Positions 26,938-40,979 of a DNA stretch of 64,000 bases are shown in pieces (within the stretch, counting starts at the first letter, position 1; each line of letters starts with the position of its first letter). Source of the stretch: Rhabditoides inermis (Eukaryota > Nematoda > Chromadorea > Rhabditida > Rhabditidae); contig CAWZYM010000026.1 in the NCBI GenBank assembly GCA_963966185.1, positions 689,046-753,045 on the forward strand, in the 5' to 3' direction. The notes below the pieces were generated by a model that was given only the letters and a program-made list of their open reading frames with translations, was not told the DNA's origin and did not search any database. Made by a program: the position numbers and the translations under genes.

Positions 26938-27917
26938 CTCCGTGTAGTCTAATTAAGTATATACGCGACTTGCGTCCGAAATGTGAGATGAGTGGGTAGA
27001 GTAGTGTATTCTTGGTGCCTCTTTCCTCCGAGACGCCATCCATTCATCCATAATCAGTCATGTCTACTGTCCACTGTCTTCTCTTCTCCTTCCTTCTTCC
27101 AACTTTGTTCAGAATCTCGGAAAATTGAGATTTGTGTGTTTCTACTGTGAAAATTACGGGCAGTCACGCAATGTCATGGCGTCTCTCTCTCCTCTTTCTC
27201 TCCCCCTCTCCCTCCCTCCCTCCCTCCCTCCCTCTATCTCTCTCTCTCCCTCTCTCTCTCTATGTTGTTCGATTGCAACTCGAAAGTTCCGTTTTCCCAC
27301 CACCCAGTACTCCCATTTCTCCATCTTTCTTTCCGGTGTGGTTTTGTTTCGGAAAGAATGTTTTCGCTGATTGTTGTGTGTTACTTGCGGGTTTGAATGT
27401 GTCACGTATAAATGAGAAGGAGAGAGAATGTGAGAAAGGGAGAGAGGTTATCGCGAGCGAAATGAACGGTATAGTGGGAGAAACAATGTATAGCATTCTT
27501 TCACTGTTTCTCTTTCTGTATTTTGTTTCTCTATTTCCGTTTCGAGAACGGAAATTTGATTGGCATTTGTAGTCGCAGGAGGAGCGATGAGAGAAGAGGA
27601 AGGAGCAGTGATGTGGAAGGCTGCTCCCGGCTGCTCCCGGCTGCTCCTTCTTCTCCCTGCTCCTTCTCCTCCCTGCTCCTTCTTCATTGTGTTAGCCACT
27701 TTCCTTTACCATTTCCATGTTTCTGATTCCCTTATTCGTTTTACGGCATATTGATGCAAATTTGAAATAAACGCTACATGCGGATTCGAGTATTTACTTC
27801 ACGGCTTTCGCTTTGTGTTTTCGCTGCTGCTTGAAATTGATATTCGGTATTGTTTGGGTGAGTGTCGTTGGTTCGAGGAAGCAGGAAGAAGGATAGGAAA
27901 AATGGAGAGAGAGAGAG

Positions 27918-27960
<43 letters not shown>

Positions 27961-28421
27961 AGGGACGGAAAGAGAGAGAGAGAGAAAGAGAGAGAGCAAA
28001 AGAAAAAAGCTACTGCCCATAGGCGGTACTGTGATATGACCCTATGACCCCACCAACTTTGTTCGCGTTGCTACATAATGTCATTGTTTTAGAGCTATGT
28101 TTTATGTCAAACTCATGGAAACTCTCACTCTAGAATCTAGTACTAGTTTACTCATTCACGAACAGCGAACATCCAGATCCAGTATTCCAGTAATCTGTAA
28201 TTGGCCAATTTGCGTCACTCTCATTTGTCCACCGCATTTACCTGGTTATTTATGAAATCGCGGCACATTTGTCTTTTTCAACAGCATACCTGTTCGTTAT
28301 GGAATCTGCACGGCAGATTACTTCCTTCTTCTCATAAAACCCATAACAACATTGAGCGGATGTAGAGAGAAAGTGTATATATGCATATTGGAAATTCGCA
28401 TTGTTCACTGTTTGCTGGTCG

Positions 28422-28471
<50 letters not shown>

Positions 28472-28619
28472 CGTCGGGGATTGCCCATGTTCATAATCAT
28501 ATCTGAGTGTTTCCCCCATCCGTTCGTATCCAATGAGTTTCAGCAATTCATTTTCTCTCATCTTTCCTCAAATAAAGCCTCTCTCTCATTTTTACGCGAT
28601 TAAAATTCGACACTCTATT

Positions 28620-28644
28620 AGAGAGGGCGCGCAGCGCCCTCTCT
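28620..28644. repeat. Short perfect GC-rich hairpin
   Basis: An 11-bp perfect stem (AGAGAGGGCGC with its complement) and a 3-nt GCA loop, followed by a T-run of four. No gene is adjacent. It may be an end of an unrecognised repeat. Confidence 0.5.
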
Positions 28645-29371
28645 TTTGGCTTAGGATAAGGCTCGCGCCAGAATTTTCAAGAAGTGATATCCAAAAGTCA
28701 TGTTATAACCAATGTGAACTTGTCCAAATCATGTTAGTTAGATTCGCACCGTTTCGTAGGCCAAATCACTGGTCGACGGCATCTTTGTATCTTTTCTGTG
28801 AAAGAAGTTATGCGCGATCCCGCGCTCGCACTAGGCGAAAGGCCAGCGTGTTTCGTGTCCTTCCCGTTACCGACTTTTCCCAACTTGCACTTTGCGTGTA
28901 GTCCGCCCCGCCGCCGCCAGCGTCAAATGCGCGCCGGGTTTGCATTGTTTTGACCCCGCCAACTATAACCAGGAGCGCAGTAGGCGCAGTAGGCGCAGTG
29001 AGCGCAGTAGGCGCGACACCGACTGGTTATAAGAAAATATGCTGTGAAAACGTTTTGTGAAACGTAACGGCGATCCGTGAATACGATGTGACGTGTGGTA
29101 CATGAGACGAAGAAGTGCGAGAAGAGCAGAGGTAGAGAGAGAATGGCAGATATAGAGAGAAGGGCAGATAAAGATGGAGAGAAGGACAGAGAGAGATGGA
29201 GAAAGAGCGAGAGAGCGCAGTGAAAGAGAGAAAGAACAGTGAGAGAGAACAGATGGAGAGAGAGAGAACAGAAGGAGATAGATTAGGTTTTGATTAAATC
29301 CAGATGAATAGTCATAATTCAGCACATATTACATATAAAAAATTTCTATGAAATTTAACAAAAGCACATAT

Positions 29372-29473
29372 ATTTTCTTTAAAAAGTACTTGCGTAAAAA
29401 GACTCAGTTTGTCTTGACCCAATTCAACAAAAGCGCATGCATAAAACGTTTACAAATACTAACACAAACCTGC

Positions 29474-29509
<36 letters not shown>

Positions 29510-29668
29510 TCCTTTAATTGTATTCTTATATTTCCTATGTTAGTTAGTGTCAACAGTCTGGTCTTCGCAGGTTTGTGTTAGTATTTGTAAACGTTTTATG
29601 CATGCGCTTTTGTTGAATTGGGTCAAGACAAACTGAGTCTTTTTACGCAAGTACTTTTTAAAGAAAAT
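29372..29668. repeat. Perfect 102-bp inverted repeat with CT-rich loop
   Basis: The left arm 29372-29473 (ATTTTCTTTAAAAAGTACTT at its outer end) is the exact reverse complement of the right arm 29567-29668. The 93-nt loop contains a CT microsatellite. Both strands therefore encode the same short peptide (QFVLTQFNKSACIKRL). A transcript would fold into a hairpin of about 100 bp. No transposase or flanking duplication is seen. Confidence 0.85.
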
Positions 29669-29864
29669 GTTAAATGTTTTCTCTTTTTCATGTTCAAGTG
29701 TGACTGAATCTGAAAGATGGAGGAAGATAGAGGAGGAGTGTATAGCGTTTTCTATGTACAATTGACTTTTGTGTTTCCGGTAAGTCTCGCATTTTGTGGA
29801 TTCACTCTGGATATCGAACACCAGAAAAGAATACAGAATTTATTTTCTATTTCGCTCCTCCTTC

Positions 29865-29913
<49 letters not shown>

Positions 29914-31216
29914 CCTCTCCCTCTCTCATATCACCGATGCGCCCTCGAATAATCACCTCATCTCATTTCGTGTGCGGGTTATACCGAATGTCGGCTGCGT
30001 AATTTATTAAGCAATATCAGATGCGAGTGAGAATAAGTGGAGAGATGGAATGCACATTAATCCCCCCACCCCACCCCACCTCACATCGCAACTTTTTCTT
30101 GTCTTGCATTTGCATTTGACCAAACATGACTCTGTTCTTACATACAACTTTTTGTGAGAGAAACTATAGAATATAGGTGTCCTTTTGGAAAGAAGGAGAA
30201 GAATAAAGAGAAAGAGATATCCGGGATTCTATGCTGGCTTGAAGCGTGATTATTTATTCATCGAAAGTCCTGGGCCCCACAAATCTCAAATGTGACGGTG
30301 TTGAAATGAAAGTGCGAGAGGGGGGGGGGAGAGAGAAAGAGAAACTAGAGACAACGAGAGAGTGAAAGAGATATGAACAAGGGGATAAGGGATTTTTAAG
30401 AACTACATGACATGGATATTCCACAGCCAGCTGTCATTCGCACACCTTTGTGTCGAAACGAATCTGCATCTGCAACATCCGGCGTCAATTCATGCCAGTC
30501 TACATTTATCATATATTGTCTTCTTATTTTTTCTAACAAAAAAAACTAAATTCGAATTCGGCGCCTCTGCTGATTAGGCGGGATTGGAGTGTGTTTTGGC
30601 AAAATCGTTCAGATATTTTAGGTCAATAGAAGGTGATAGAGTGCGCAATGAGAAGAGAGTGCAGACGCGATGAGAAGAAGTAGAGAAGAGTCTCACTCTA
30701 TGAGGCTCGAGTAGGTCATGAAACTACAGATGACGCTAAATCTGTCAGACTCTTGTGAATCATATATATTTCAATTCATTGAATGGTACTGTAAATGTAT
30801 CCAAATAGACCGAAACCCGTCGTCTACAATCCCGTCTGCTTTTCCCCTTCTCTCCCCTTCTCCCCCCTCTCCCCCTTTCTCTCTCTCCCGCCTCCTCCCC
30901 TTCTACTCGAGTATCTTCACTACACTGACCATGGAAACAGCGAATTCCTGTAATTTGACTCTTTTGTCATTTCATCCATGTCTCTAGGGTCTAGAGTCTT
31001 TTCTAAGCAGGAATGTCACTGTCGGCATCGCGACGTTGGAATGCCGACACTGACTGTATTCATTTGTATTCGCACTGTCTTCACAAGATGACATCACTTC
31101 GATTCGATCGATCTTCGTCCAATCTTCTATGAATGCATTCTGCCCCTCTGCCGCCGAGACCATTGCCTTTTTACACGTTTCGTATTATATCTCCCTTCCG
31201 ATTCGCTCTTTCATCG

Positions 31217-31262
<46 letters not shown>

Positions 31263-31967
31263 GAGGAGGGGGAGAGAGGGAGAGGGGGAGAGAGAGAAGG
31301 GGATTATTAATATTCAGTGGGCGAGTCGTTGTGTCTGTCTTCTGGAAAGGGCGGCCGTTTGATTCCCCTTTTGTCTGCGCGCGTCTTTCACTATGCAATG
31401 CCTTCGCAATATTCGTTTCACATGTAATTAATGTGTTAGTTTGGAATATAAGCATACGTACAGTATTCCAGGTTCTCCGTCGCTTTCTAATGTCTGCTGC
31501 TCCCTAGAAGACTCGACATCGTCATGAGTAGTGGGTTCATTTTGTCGTTTTTGTATTTGACAAATACAATTTTGTTTCCGGTGTTGAAGTATTATATTCA
31601 CACATTCCCCCCGTTTTTTGGTGCTTTATTTTTTATCGAGTCATAGCGGATAACGCTAAATGTAGGAAGAGAGACAAACAATATTCAATTGAGTCTAATT
31701 GGGAAAGATTATTAAAATAAACGTATAAAAACACTGTGAAAGAATTCAATAACGATTATGTTATGATTATGATAGAGAACGTTTGAAGTCACGTAAACAG
31801 GACTGCGTAGCTATGTATGTGTAATGCTATAATGCATAACGCATACCAGACAAGGACATATTTACGCGTAAGTAAGTAGCTTACATATTTCTTGCATGTT
31901 CTACGATCTGTTTTATTCTAATAACAATGCCCATTCTCTATGAAGATTGTTTGATTTTCTTTATATT

Positions 31968-32011
31968 CAAATTCCACTATTGTAATAAGCTGATTACTAT
32001 AGTGGAATTTG
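31968..32011. repeat. Hairpin of about 19 bp stem, 6-nt loop
   Basis: CAAATTCCACTAT pairs with ATAGTGGAATTTG, then after one mismatch GTAAT pairs with ATTAC around the loop AAGCTG. The loop is shorter than usual for a microRNA precursor. Confidence 0.45.
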
Positions 32012-32778
32012 TATTTGATTTGAATGATCAAAGAGAAACTAAGTATCTATCCCAAGTAAGTATCCCAGATTATATATTTTCTGTCAAGAACGTGTACACA
32101 TTGTGCATTGGTGAATTGGTGTTTTATCTATTATACTGAATTCACCCACCCACTCTTCTATTTATATTATTTGTTCATTGATCATGGACATGGAGTAATT
32201 CAAAATCTCTGCGTTGCTTCGCCGAAAAGAGAGAAAACAATCGTTTTAATTGCATCACTCATGTAGTGCCCGGACAGTCTGTCCTCTCTCCATCCGCACA
32301 CTCTCTCCTCTCTCTCTTCTTCCAATGACGCCGACGCTCTCGCACTCTGCCGCCCTCTCACACTCATTATCCCTCGTCCGCTTCTCTTTATATCTCTCTT
32401 TTATTTGTAATTCCCACTTGGCTCTGAGAAAATGTATCCACATCGCACAAGTACACAACGCCTTTCACTAATTGGAAGTCGTGATTGGAGTTCGAAACGC
32501 GAGTAGAGAGAGGGAGGAGGAAATAGATTAGGGAGAAGGAGAGACTATGAAAGCGAAAATCGGTCTCTGAGGAACATTGATGTGTATTTGTTAAATCACT
32601 CTGGCTTTATTTGGTCTGATCTAGATAACTTTCTTTAGTACCGTATCCAACAACATCTCCGAAAAAGAAATGTCATGTGAACTTATATACTACTCGAAGC
32701 GGAAGCGAGCGATTAGAATTAGAGGATTACTGGTACGGTTGGGAGGGGAATGTTCTACCGAGAGAGTTGAGAGAGTAA

Positions 32779-32833
<55 letters not shown>

Positions 32834-33290
32834 GACAAGGACCTCGACAAGTCGAGGATACCAGGTAGGATCCACGTGAAAACAAACCATCTTCCCAGTT
32901 TTATGTTGTTGTTATTTCAATCGGGATAGAAATATCCAGAAAGTGAAGAGGGCAGATAGATATGCATAGTGCGTACCCGCTTTTCCCCATCCAGAATCAA
33001 CAGAGTGCGTAAGCAATTCTCCCAGTTTGTTTCTTCCGTCATCCCTCTTCCTACTCCTCCTCCTCTCCTCTTCTCCCTACTCTTTCACCACTCCCATATA
33101 AAACCAACATCCGATTTTCCCTAGCTATGTGACTGGAAGGAGGAAGAGAAAGAGAGAAAGAGAGAAAGAGAGAAAGAGAGAGAGAGAGAGAGAGAATACA
33201 TACTTGTAACGGAGGATGTGAAGCGCTGTGTGTTTATAACTTGTTGGCTGGCAGAAGGAAACGCTTAATGATGGCATCGAGCGGAATGGC

Positions 33291-33329
<39 letters not shown>

Positions 33330-33648
33330 CTCCTCTCTCTCTCTCTCTCTCTGTCCCCTTCCATTCTCCCTTTATCCTCTCACTTCTTGACTCAATTGCA
33401 AGCCAGGAGAAGGCACCGAGCCTTTTTTGGGGTGGTTGGTGGGTGCACACTCAATTTTTGTGACGTCCGTCTTGCGCTACAAATTTGCGGAGAGAGGGAG
33501 AGAGGGCAGAGACAGAGAGAGAGGAGGCGAGAGAGTGTGGGGAGAGGAGAGGGCACGGACGACGCGCGGGCAGAAACAGTGCTTTGCACGGCATGAATCG
33601 TGTGGTAATGACGGGCTTCCGATGCGCTCAGAGAGGGACGGAGGAAGG

Positions 33649-33649
<1 letters not shown>

Positions 33650-33705
<56 letters not shown>

Positions 33706-33893
33706 GGAGAGGGAGGGAGAGAGGGAGGGAGAGGGAGAGAGAGAGGGAGAGAGAGAGAGCGGGAGAGGGAGGGAGAGAGGGAGGGAGAGGGAGAGAGAGA
33801 GGGAGGGAGAGGGAGAGAGAGAGGGAGAGAGAGAGAGCGGGAGAGGGAGGGAGAGAGGGAGGGAGAGGGAGAGAGAGAGGGAGGGGATGGGTC
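33650..33893. repeat. GA-based minisatellite with higher-order units
   Basis: After a pure GA run, units beginning GCGGGAGAGGGAGGG recur at 33703, 33759 and 33837. Frames through it on both strands are open over 140-190 codons but contain only repeat-derived residues. Confidence 0.85.
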
Positions 33894-34420
33894 TTCATGA
33901 GTCTCGAAAATAGCCGAAGACGAGGCCGTCGTTGACAATTGAGAATTGACTGCTGGTTGTGGGTTGTGGGGTGGCGACATTCCACTATCTCTCGCCGTCT
34001 CTCGTTTTACTATTACTTCACCCATCTCCCCCTTACTTCCTTTTCTTCCTACTTCTCCTCCTCTTCTTCCTTCTTTTTCTTCTTTTCCTTCTCCTTCTTC
34101 TTCTCCTCCTTTTCCTTCTCCTCCTTCTTCTTCTCCTCCTTCTCCTTCTCGCTCTCCCTCTCCTTCCCCTTCTCCTCCTTCCCCTTCCCCTTCTCCGTCT
34201 TCTTCTCCTTCTCCTTCTTCTCCCTTCCTCTTTTCCTCCTTCTCTTATGCTCTAGCTCCTTCATTCTACCATCTGTCCGCCTCATTTTGCTTGCATATCA
34301 TTGCTCCGTTATCCACCGGTGTGCCTTCGCCCCGCCCCCTGTCGAGAGTCGTATACATAGCCTAACATCATCCATTGCCGCCTGTTCCCGCCTGGCTCCC
34401 GCACTCATCTACCCTGGCAG

Positions 34421-34834
34421 GAGTCAGCCAGGCCGAGTCGGCTCCGCGGGGGCCGTCGTCGGGTGCGTGGCGGGGCCTGTGGGGCGGCGGGTGCGGCGGC
34501 CGTGGCGGCCCCGCCCCCTCCCGCACAGCGTGCTGTCTCCCGCTCGGCGGCCCTGCCTCTCTTGCCGATCCCGCTGACTCGCCAGCCTACGAGCTGCAGC
34601 GCCACCTGCTTCCGGACCGGCCCGAGCCCCACGGGCGCCCCGATCGGGCCGAATCGGCGCCGCCGCGCCGCAACGAGTCGCTGCTGTCGAGGATGCGGTC
34701 GGTGAAGTCGGTGCGGCGAACGATGCGTCGCAAGAAGGAGGCGGTGGAGGAGGAGAAGGAGGAGGAGCAGCCGCTGCCCGAATCCGCCGCCAAGCTACTC
34801 CTCTCACTCGATTCTGACACCGTCGGCACAAGGC
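34421..34834 (+). CDS. Isolated candidate coding exon, possible alternative 5' rabphilin exon
   Basis: A GC-rich island (about 65%) in AT-rich surroundings is bounded by an acceptor CTGGCAG (ends 34420) and a donor GTGAGT (34835). The open frame encodes a Gly/Pro/Arg-rich part, then AYELQRHLLPDRPEPHG, RRNESLLSRMRSVKSVRRTM, an acidic stretch and ESAAKLLLSLDSDTVGTR. The cluster of basic residues around serines looks like a phosphorylated linker. The exon ends in phase 1, exactly what exon 2 of the downstream rabphilin gene (42828) accepts. It could therefore be an alternative upstream exon of that gene, or belong to an unrecognised gene. No start codon is assigned. Confidence 0.4.
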
Positions 34835-35409
34835 GTGAGTCACTTACTGTTCTCCAAAATCGCCATTCCTCCTTCCTCGTAATTTCGTTTCGGGATGCAT
34901 TGTCTCCGGTAGTCTTTCTCCCACCTTTTCCCCTCTCTTTTTGGTTCTCTGTGCCTTCCTTTCTGCGTACGAGTCGCTATGCATTTCTGAACGACCGGCG
35001 CGCATTCGAACAAAGGTTTCGTGGAAACACGCGGTCGATACTCGGTGAATCGGTAGATCAGCTACACTTTTGTCCGCCAAGAATGCTAGCCTCGCTTCTC
35101 TCACGAGGCTCGGCTTATCTGCCGCCAAGATTATCAACGCATGTTCCTCTCTCTCTCGCTGTGTGAAAGAGCGGAAAAGAAGAAAGAAGTCCCATTTACT
35201 TCTTGTAGGCTCGCTGACAGATAGTAGCCATAGTGACTTATCCCCACTTGTAACTCGTTCTGCGCATAGCATCATTCCACACACTGCACCACGAAGCACT
35301 ATGCCCTTTCCACTCTGGCCACTGAGTGTGTTTGCCGCGTTTTTGAGTCGTGAAACGAACCGGACGCTCACAGCTGATTACGTTCCATTTCATGAGAGAG
35401 CGTGGAGAG

Positions 35410-35450
<41 letters not shown>

Positions 35451-35754
35451 TAGAGAAAGAGAGAGTGGCGGAACACTGTGGCAGAGTGAGATAGCGAGGG
35501 GTAGTGAAACGGTCCGCTGCTAACAGAACTCAATGTAAGAGGATGGCTTATGGGGTTGTTTCTAGCATGGGCTCTTCTATCATAACAACCTTTTATGATC
35601 CTGAACGTACTCTATTCTGCTAGGTAGACCCGTAGACCAGAATCTAGAAGGATGGAGGGAGAAGGAAAAGCTCTCCAGAATGCATTGTAGCCCTGCATTA
35701 TTGAAGCGAAATATATCTCGTTTCTTGAGAGAGTTTGCCCCGAACGCTGGATAG

Positions 35755-35825
<71 letters not shown>

Positions 35826-36244
35826 GGAAAAGAGGGAAAGAGAGAGGTGGAAAAGAGGAAGAGAGAAGGAGGAAAGAAGAGGGAGAGCGATATATGGAAA
35901 AAGTCATTTGGAATGCGGGAAAGTTTGGCGGCCGTATAAGGGAAATTGTGTGTGTGGAGAGAGGAGAGGGAGGGTTGGGTGCGATCCAAATAAAGAGACA
36001 GACCTCCCTAATCAATATTCAAGTCGTCAAATACCCGAGTAAAAAGTTATAGTGACTTTGGACTGTTTCGATTGGTTTGTTCCCGTTCCCACGAATTGTA
36101 GGAAAAGACGACAGGTGGAACTCTCCAAGTCTTTTGAATCTTGAAAGACACACAAATATAGGCTGGGAACATGAAGTCATTCCTCTCTCCTCTCACCTCT
36201 CGCTCTTATTTAGCTTTTTTTCAAGAAGAGAAGACGAATTGATT

Positions 36245-36278
<34 letters not shown>

Positions 36279-38061
36279 GAAGGACTAATTACTAATTTGG
36301 ACAGACTCACAGCTGGGTCCACTGTTTTAATCCAGTCGGCTACCGTTGCCTGCGCTCTCTCCCATTCTAACACTCTCTCGCAGCCCTCTCACATTTCTAG
36401 GTTTTCTTTTGATACACTTAAAATGTGGGGAGTGACGTCAGTCAGTAAGAGAGGGTTGTCGCATTGTGTCATCTCCTTGATCTCCTTCCATCCTCTATTT
36501 GTTTTTCATTAATCCAAAGTCATCGCGAATTTTGGTATGGTAACGTATTTTGGTGATGAGGGATGAGGGATGAAGAGACAAGGGGATGGGAGATGGCACC
36601 GGAAACGCGCCAGGAGAGTCACACACCGCATCCGCGTCATGCCCGATCCGCTCTGGCGCGTATCTAATGCGATTCCCATCGTGTTAGGTGAGAGTGAGCG
36701 AAAGAAGGCAAGTGGGGAAAGAAAATAAGAGAGAATATGTTTTTATGAACATCAATATACTTTAAGAGTGCGATATTGCCAAAGTATATGGAAACTTTCG
36801 CTTTCATGTAGTATTCATAATAATAAATAAGTATATTTCGATTCAAGCAGGTGTATACAATTTGACTCAATTTTAGCTCATTCTATTTTTGATAAGCACA
36901 TTTATAATTGATAACATTACATGAGTGGGTTGAGATGATGTTATGCAGATGCTAGATGTTTATATGGCAATAGGTGTGTGCACATGTGTTCATAAGGCAA
37001 CATTAGTGCAGGGCTTCTGATGCGATGATAGAAGAAAGAGAAGGAAAGACAGAGGAGAGATAATAGATGAGGTAAGATACATAGCTTCTATTTACGCCAC
37101 ACATCTTGATGTTTATCCTGTTCGCATACATTTCTAATCAGCCGCTCTTTTTAGTGCGAGAAAACCCAGAATACAGTCTGTTCGCAATGCCATCACTTTT
37201 GCTAAAATAACCACCCGTATAAGAATATTATATTCAAAATCAGAATGAGTAAGCGGAACTGCAGTAGCTCTTAGCTGTACATATCCCATTCGGGATCTTC
37301 CATCGAACGGTGTGTGATTTGATTATTGAAGATATGCACATGTACACACTCACGTATAGCACAACAAAAGATAACCAAATAAGAGAGGAGACGGCTATGT
37401 GAGAGGAAGGAGAAGTGCTCGGAACGCGCGCGACTACTGATGAGAGAGAGGGAGAGAGATTTTCTTTTTTCTGCTTCCTCCCATTATTCCGGCTTTGGAA
37501 GTGCGCACATCGTGATTCGCGCTTCTTCCAATTGAATATCTTTCACATGCATGTACTCTTCCGGAAAGACGAGAATGCGAGAGAACGCAAGAGAGCGCAG
37601 CTTGCGTGAGAGACGAGAGAGTGTGCTGGGTGGAGAGAGCGCGGGAGGGCCAAGACTGCCGAAAAAGGGAGAGAGAGAGAGAGCGCCCGCCCCTCCGGGC
37701 TTGCTGCGATTGCTGATCTGCCACCGAGTATCGACCCTCGCGCCTAGTTTTCTGCTCCGTCTCCTTCCCTGCTCCATCTTCTCCTGCTCCAATGGAGCAG
37801 CTAATGCCTAATTCTGTCCTCACCTCTTCCTTATTTATAGTGCGAAAACTCAGCGAAGCATTTTTCCAAGCTCAAAATGGATCGAAAGTCGGTGAGTCTT
37901 TTTACATTTGAATTTTACTTGTTTTGTATGTGTTAATTCGATGTGTTTTATCGTTTTTTTTCTCCGTCGCCGACTATGTGTCTTACGTCTTATGGTTAGT
38001 TGTATCTCATGACTATCAAGCCACTGTGTATTCACTATCACAGCTCGGATTTCCATTACCC

Positions 38062-38115
<54 letters not shown>

Positions 38116-38161
38116 TCCCCCTCTCCCCCCCCCCCTCTCTCTCTCTCTCTCTTCCCCCTCT

Positions 38162-38203
<42 letters not shown>

Positions 38204-38330
38204 AACTCTCCATGTTTTATCCTCTCTCAATCCTCTCTGTTTTTGTAGCATGCATGCATACGCTCGATTTGGAGCAGTGTTTCGTAATTTGTAATTGTTG
38301 TGAGAGAGTGGGAGAGAGGGGAAGAGCGGA

Positions 38331-38379
<49 letters not shown>

Positions 38380-38689
38380 TAGAAGAGAGGGATATATCAA
38401 ATGGGGGATAGCGGAATGTATTGTGGACATATCACGCATTGCATGCTAGGAATGTGCATACATGGAAGATAGATGGAAGGGGCGAACGCAGACTTCCTTC
38501 CTCACCCTCTCTCTCTCTCCCCTCTCCTTCTCTCTCTCCTTCTCTCCCTCCCTCCCTCTCTTTCTCCCTTGTGAGAGCGCAACTCTCTCAGAGAGTCGTG
38601 TCAATCAGAACAGAAACGAAAGAAAGGCAAAGCAGAGGAGAGTCGGCAAAATAACCACAATACCCTACATTTCTCGGGTTCTTTCACCC

Positions 38690-38739
<50 letters not shown>

Positions 38740-38858
38740 TCTTCTCTTCTTTTCTCTATCTGTTTCGCTCTCCCCCCTCCCTTTTCTCCCTTTCTCCCTC
38801 TTTCTACAGCTTTCTCCTCTTTTCTCCCTCCCTCTCCATCTCTCTCTCTGTGTCTGCC

Positions 38859-38902
<44 letters not shown>

Positions 38903-39148
38903 TCTCTCTCTCCGACTCCGAATACGAGGTAGATATAAGGGGTGATTTATGAAGAGCACTTGCTGCTAGGAAACACTTCCACTTCTTCTCTCACACAACA
39001 ACCACGAAACATGTAAATGGGAAAACACATTCAAAATGCACACGACTTTGAACCTTGGGCTTTCATTCTTTTTCGAAATTTCCTATATAGAAGTAGAAGG
39101 AGGAGGTAAAAGAATGAAGGGTGCTGGTATAGCTTCCTTGAGGATCGC

Positions 39149-39185
<37 letters not shown>

Positions 39186-39186
39186 A

Positions 39187-39247
<61 letters not shown>

Positions 39248-39492
39248 TCCTCTCCCATCTCCAGATTCCCACATTCGTTTTATTATCACCCTATAAACAC
39301 GTAAATAGATGATCACCGTGCATTTCATCGTTTATATTCGATGAAATTGCGTCTGTCGGCGATCCGCTTTTATTATGGCATCCGACCACGCATTATGTAT
39401 AATGCCTTCGTTTTTGGCAATCGCCTTCTCTATGCTGACTCACTCTCTGTAACTCTCTAAGTTGGCAAGAGGGAACCTCTCTCTCTCCATCT

Positions 39493-39533
<41 letters not shown>

Positions 39534-40595
39534 GCCCTTTCTGTGTGTCTCTCACTCTGCCGCTCTCGACTATAAAAATACAAAATGTGCTAATCTAGTG
39601 CTCTTATCCCTAGCTTGTCCTTCTTCCATCCCTTATATCCTCTCATTCACGTTTTCTCCTCATCCCCTCTTCACTTATGCAGTGTTTGCTAGTGTGTGTT
39701 GGCTAGTGAGGTAGTGTTTGTTAGTAAGTCGTGTATGTGTGTTATGCTTGTTATGCCTCGTCAATTGATTGCGAAGTGAAGCGGAATCTCCCTCTCTCTT
39801 CGCACCATTCCAACCATTCCAATTTCACTCCGTTTGTTTTGGTGTTTGACACTTTTCCTCTGACATTTGCCTGGAATTTGAGTGTTGCATGCGGCTTTGC
39901 TGGGCATTGGAGCAGCGAGGCATGTAGAGGAGGAGGAGGAGAAGGAGGAGGAGGAGGAGGAGGAGGAGGAGGAGGAGGAGGAGGAGGAGGAGGAGGAGGA
40001 GGAGGAGGAGGAGGAGGAGGAGGAGGAGGAGGAGGAGGAGGAGGAGGAGGAGGAGGAGGAGGAGGAGGAGGAGGAGGAGGAGGAGGAGGAGGAGGAGGAG
40101 GAGGAGGAGGAGGAGGAGGAGGAGGCGCAGCGTTCTCATCCTCTGCTTTACTCTACACTATACTTCATATCTAGATATTCACACTACCGTCTCTAATAAC
40201 ACCACGTTGTCGGTATAAGATACTTGCCTATTATATTTGTTTTGCAAGAGAAGCAGAAGTGCATCCGCAAAAATGGAATATTAATATTCTGTCATCCTGT
40301 GATAGGGATCGCTACATCTATAGATTTGCATGTTCACAGTTGAACCGTGCCCTTCTGAGTGCGACGTTGAAACGCATTCATCCCTAGGCTAAAAAACATA
40401 CGCTACACTACATTATATATCTCCCGTCTCATATCTCAGAATTCAATCGCTCTTCGCCTTCTCACTATTCTCTGCTCTTTCTTTTTTTTCGCGAACAGAC
40501 CATTTCGACATGCTCTTTTTGGCAACAATTGGCGATAAGAGACAGAATTTAACAGTTATGTCCGTTTGACGCCATGATATGAAGGTTCTCTCTCT

Positions 40596-40649
<54 letters not shown>

Positions 40650-40813
40650 TCTCTCTCCCTCGCATTTCATCTGCAATGGGTGCAGTTAAGCTTCGCTCCC
40701 CTTATATCTTATCGCGCCTCGTTTTCCTATTTATGAGCTCGTTTACGGCTCACACGCTTGGACCTATTCACATCCGGTTATCTTGCTGGTACAGAGGAGG
40801 GAGAAAGAAAGAG

Positions 40814-40857
<44 letters not shown>

Positions 40858-40919
40858 TCTCTCTCGGTCAGCCCTATGATCCATGCTGATAATCAGCTGA
40901 TGACTTGTCAGTCACTCTC

Positions 40920-40979
<60 letters not shown>

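Larger units (their letters stand above)
25217..34420. other. Long gene-poor intergenic region rich in GA/CT arrays
   Basis: No exon chain or domain found. GA or CT arrays occur near 26097-26272, 26892-26932, 27181-27262, 27904-27990, 28424-28467, 29474-29506, 29866-29910, 31220-31268, 32777-32831, 33150-33195, 33292-33350 and 33650-33893. A large inverted repeat (29372-29668) and smaller hairpins (28620-28644, 31968-32011) are described separately. Confidence 0.65.

Noticed and set aside
33477..34577. Long open frames on both strands (120-210 codons)
   Set aside because: They arise from GA/CT and TTC-type repeats; the residues are only Ser/Leu/Arg/Glu/Phe and there is no domain or splice logic.
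39825..40196. Poly-Glu / poly-Gly / poly-Leu frames
   Set aside because: Composition effect of the GGA array; no flanking exon.
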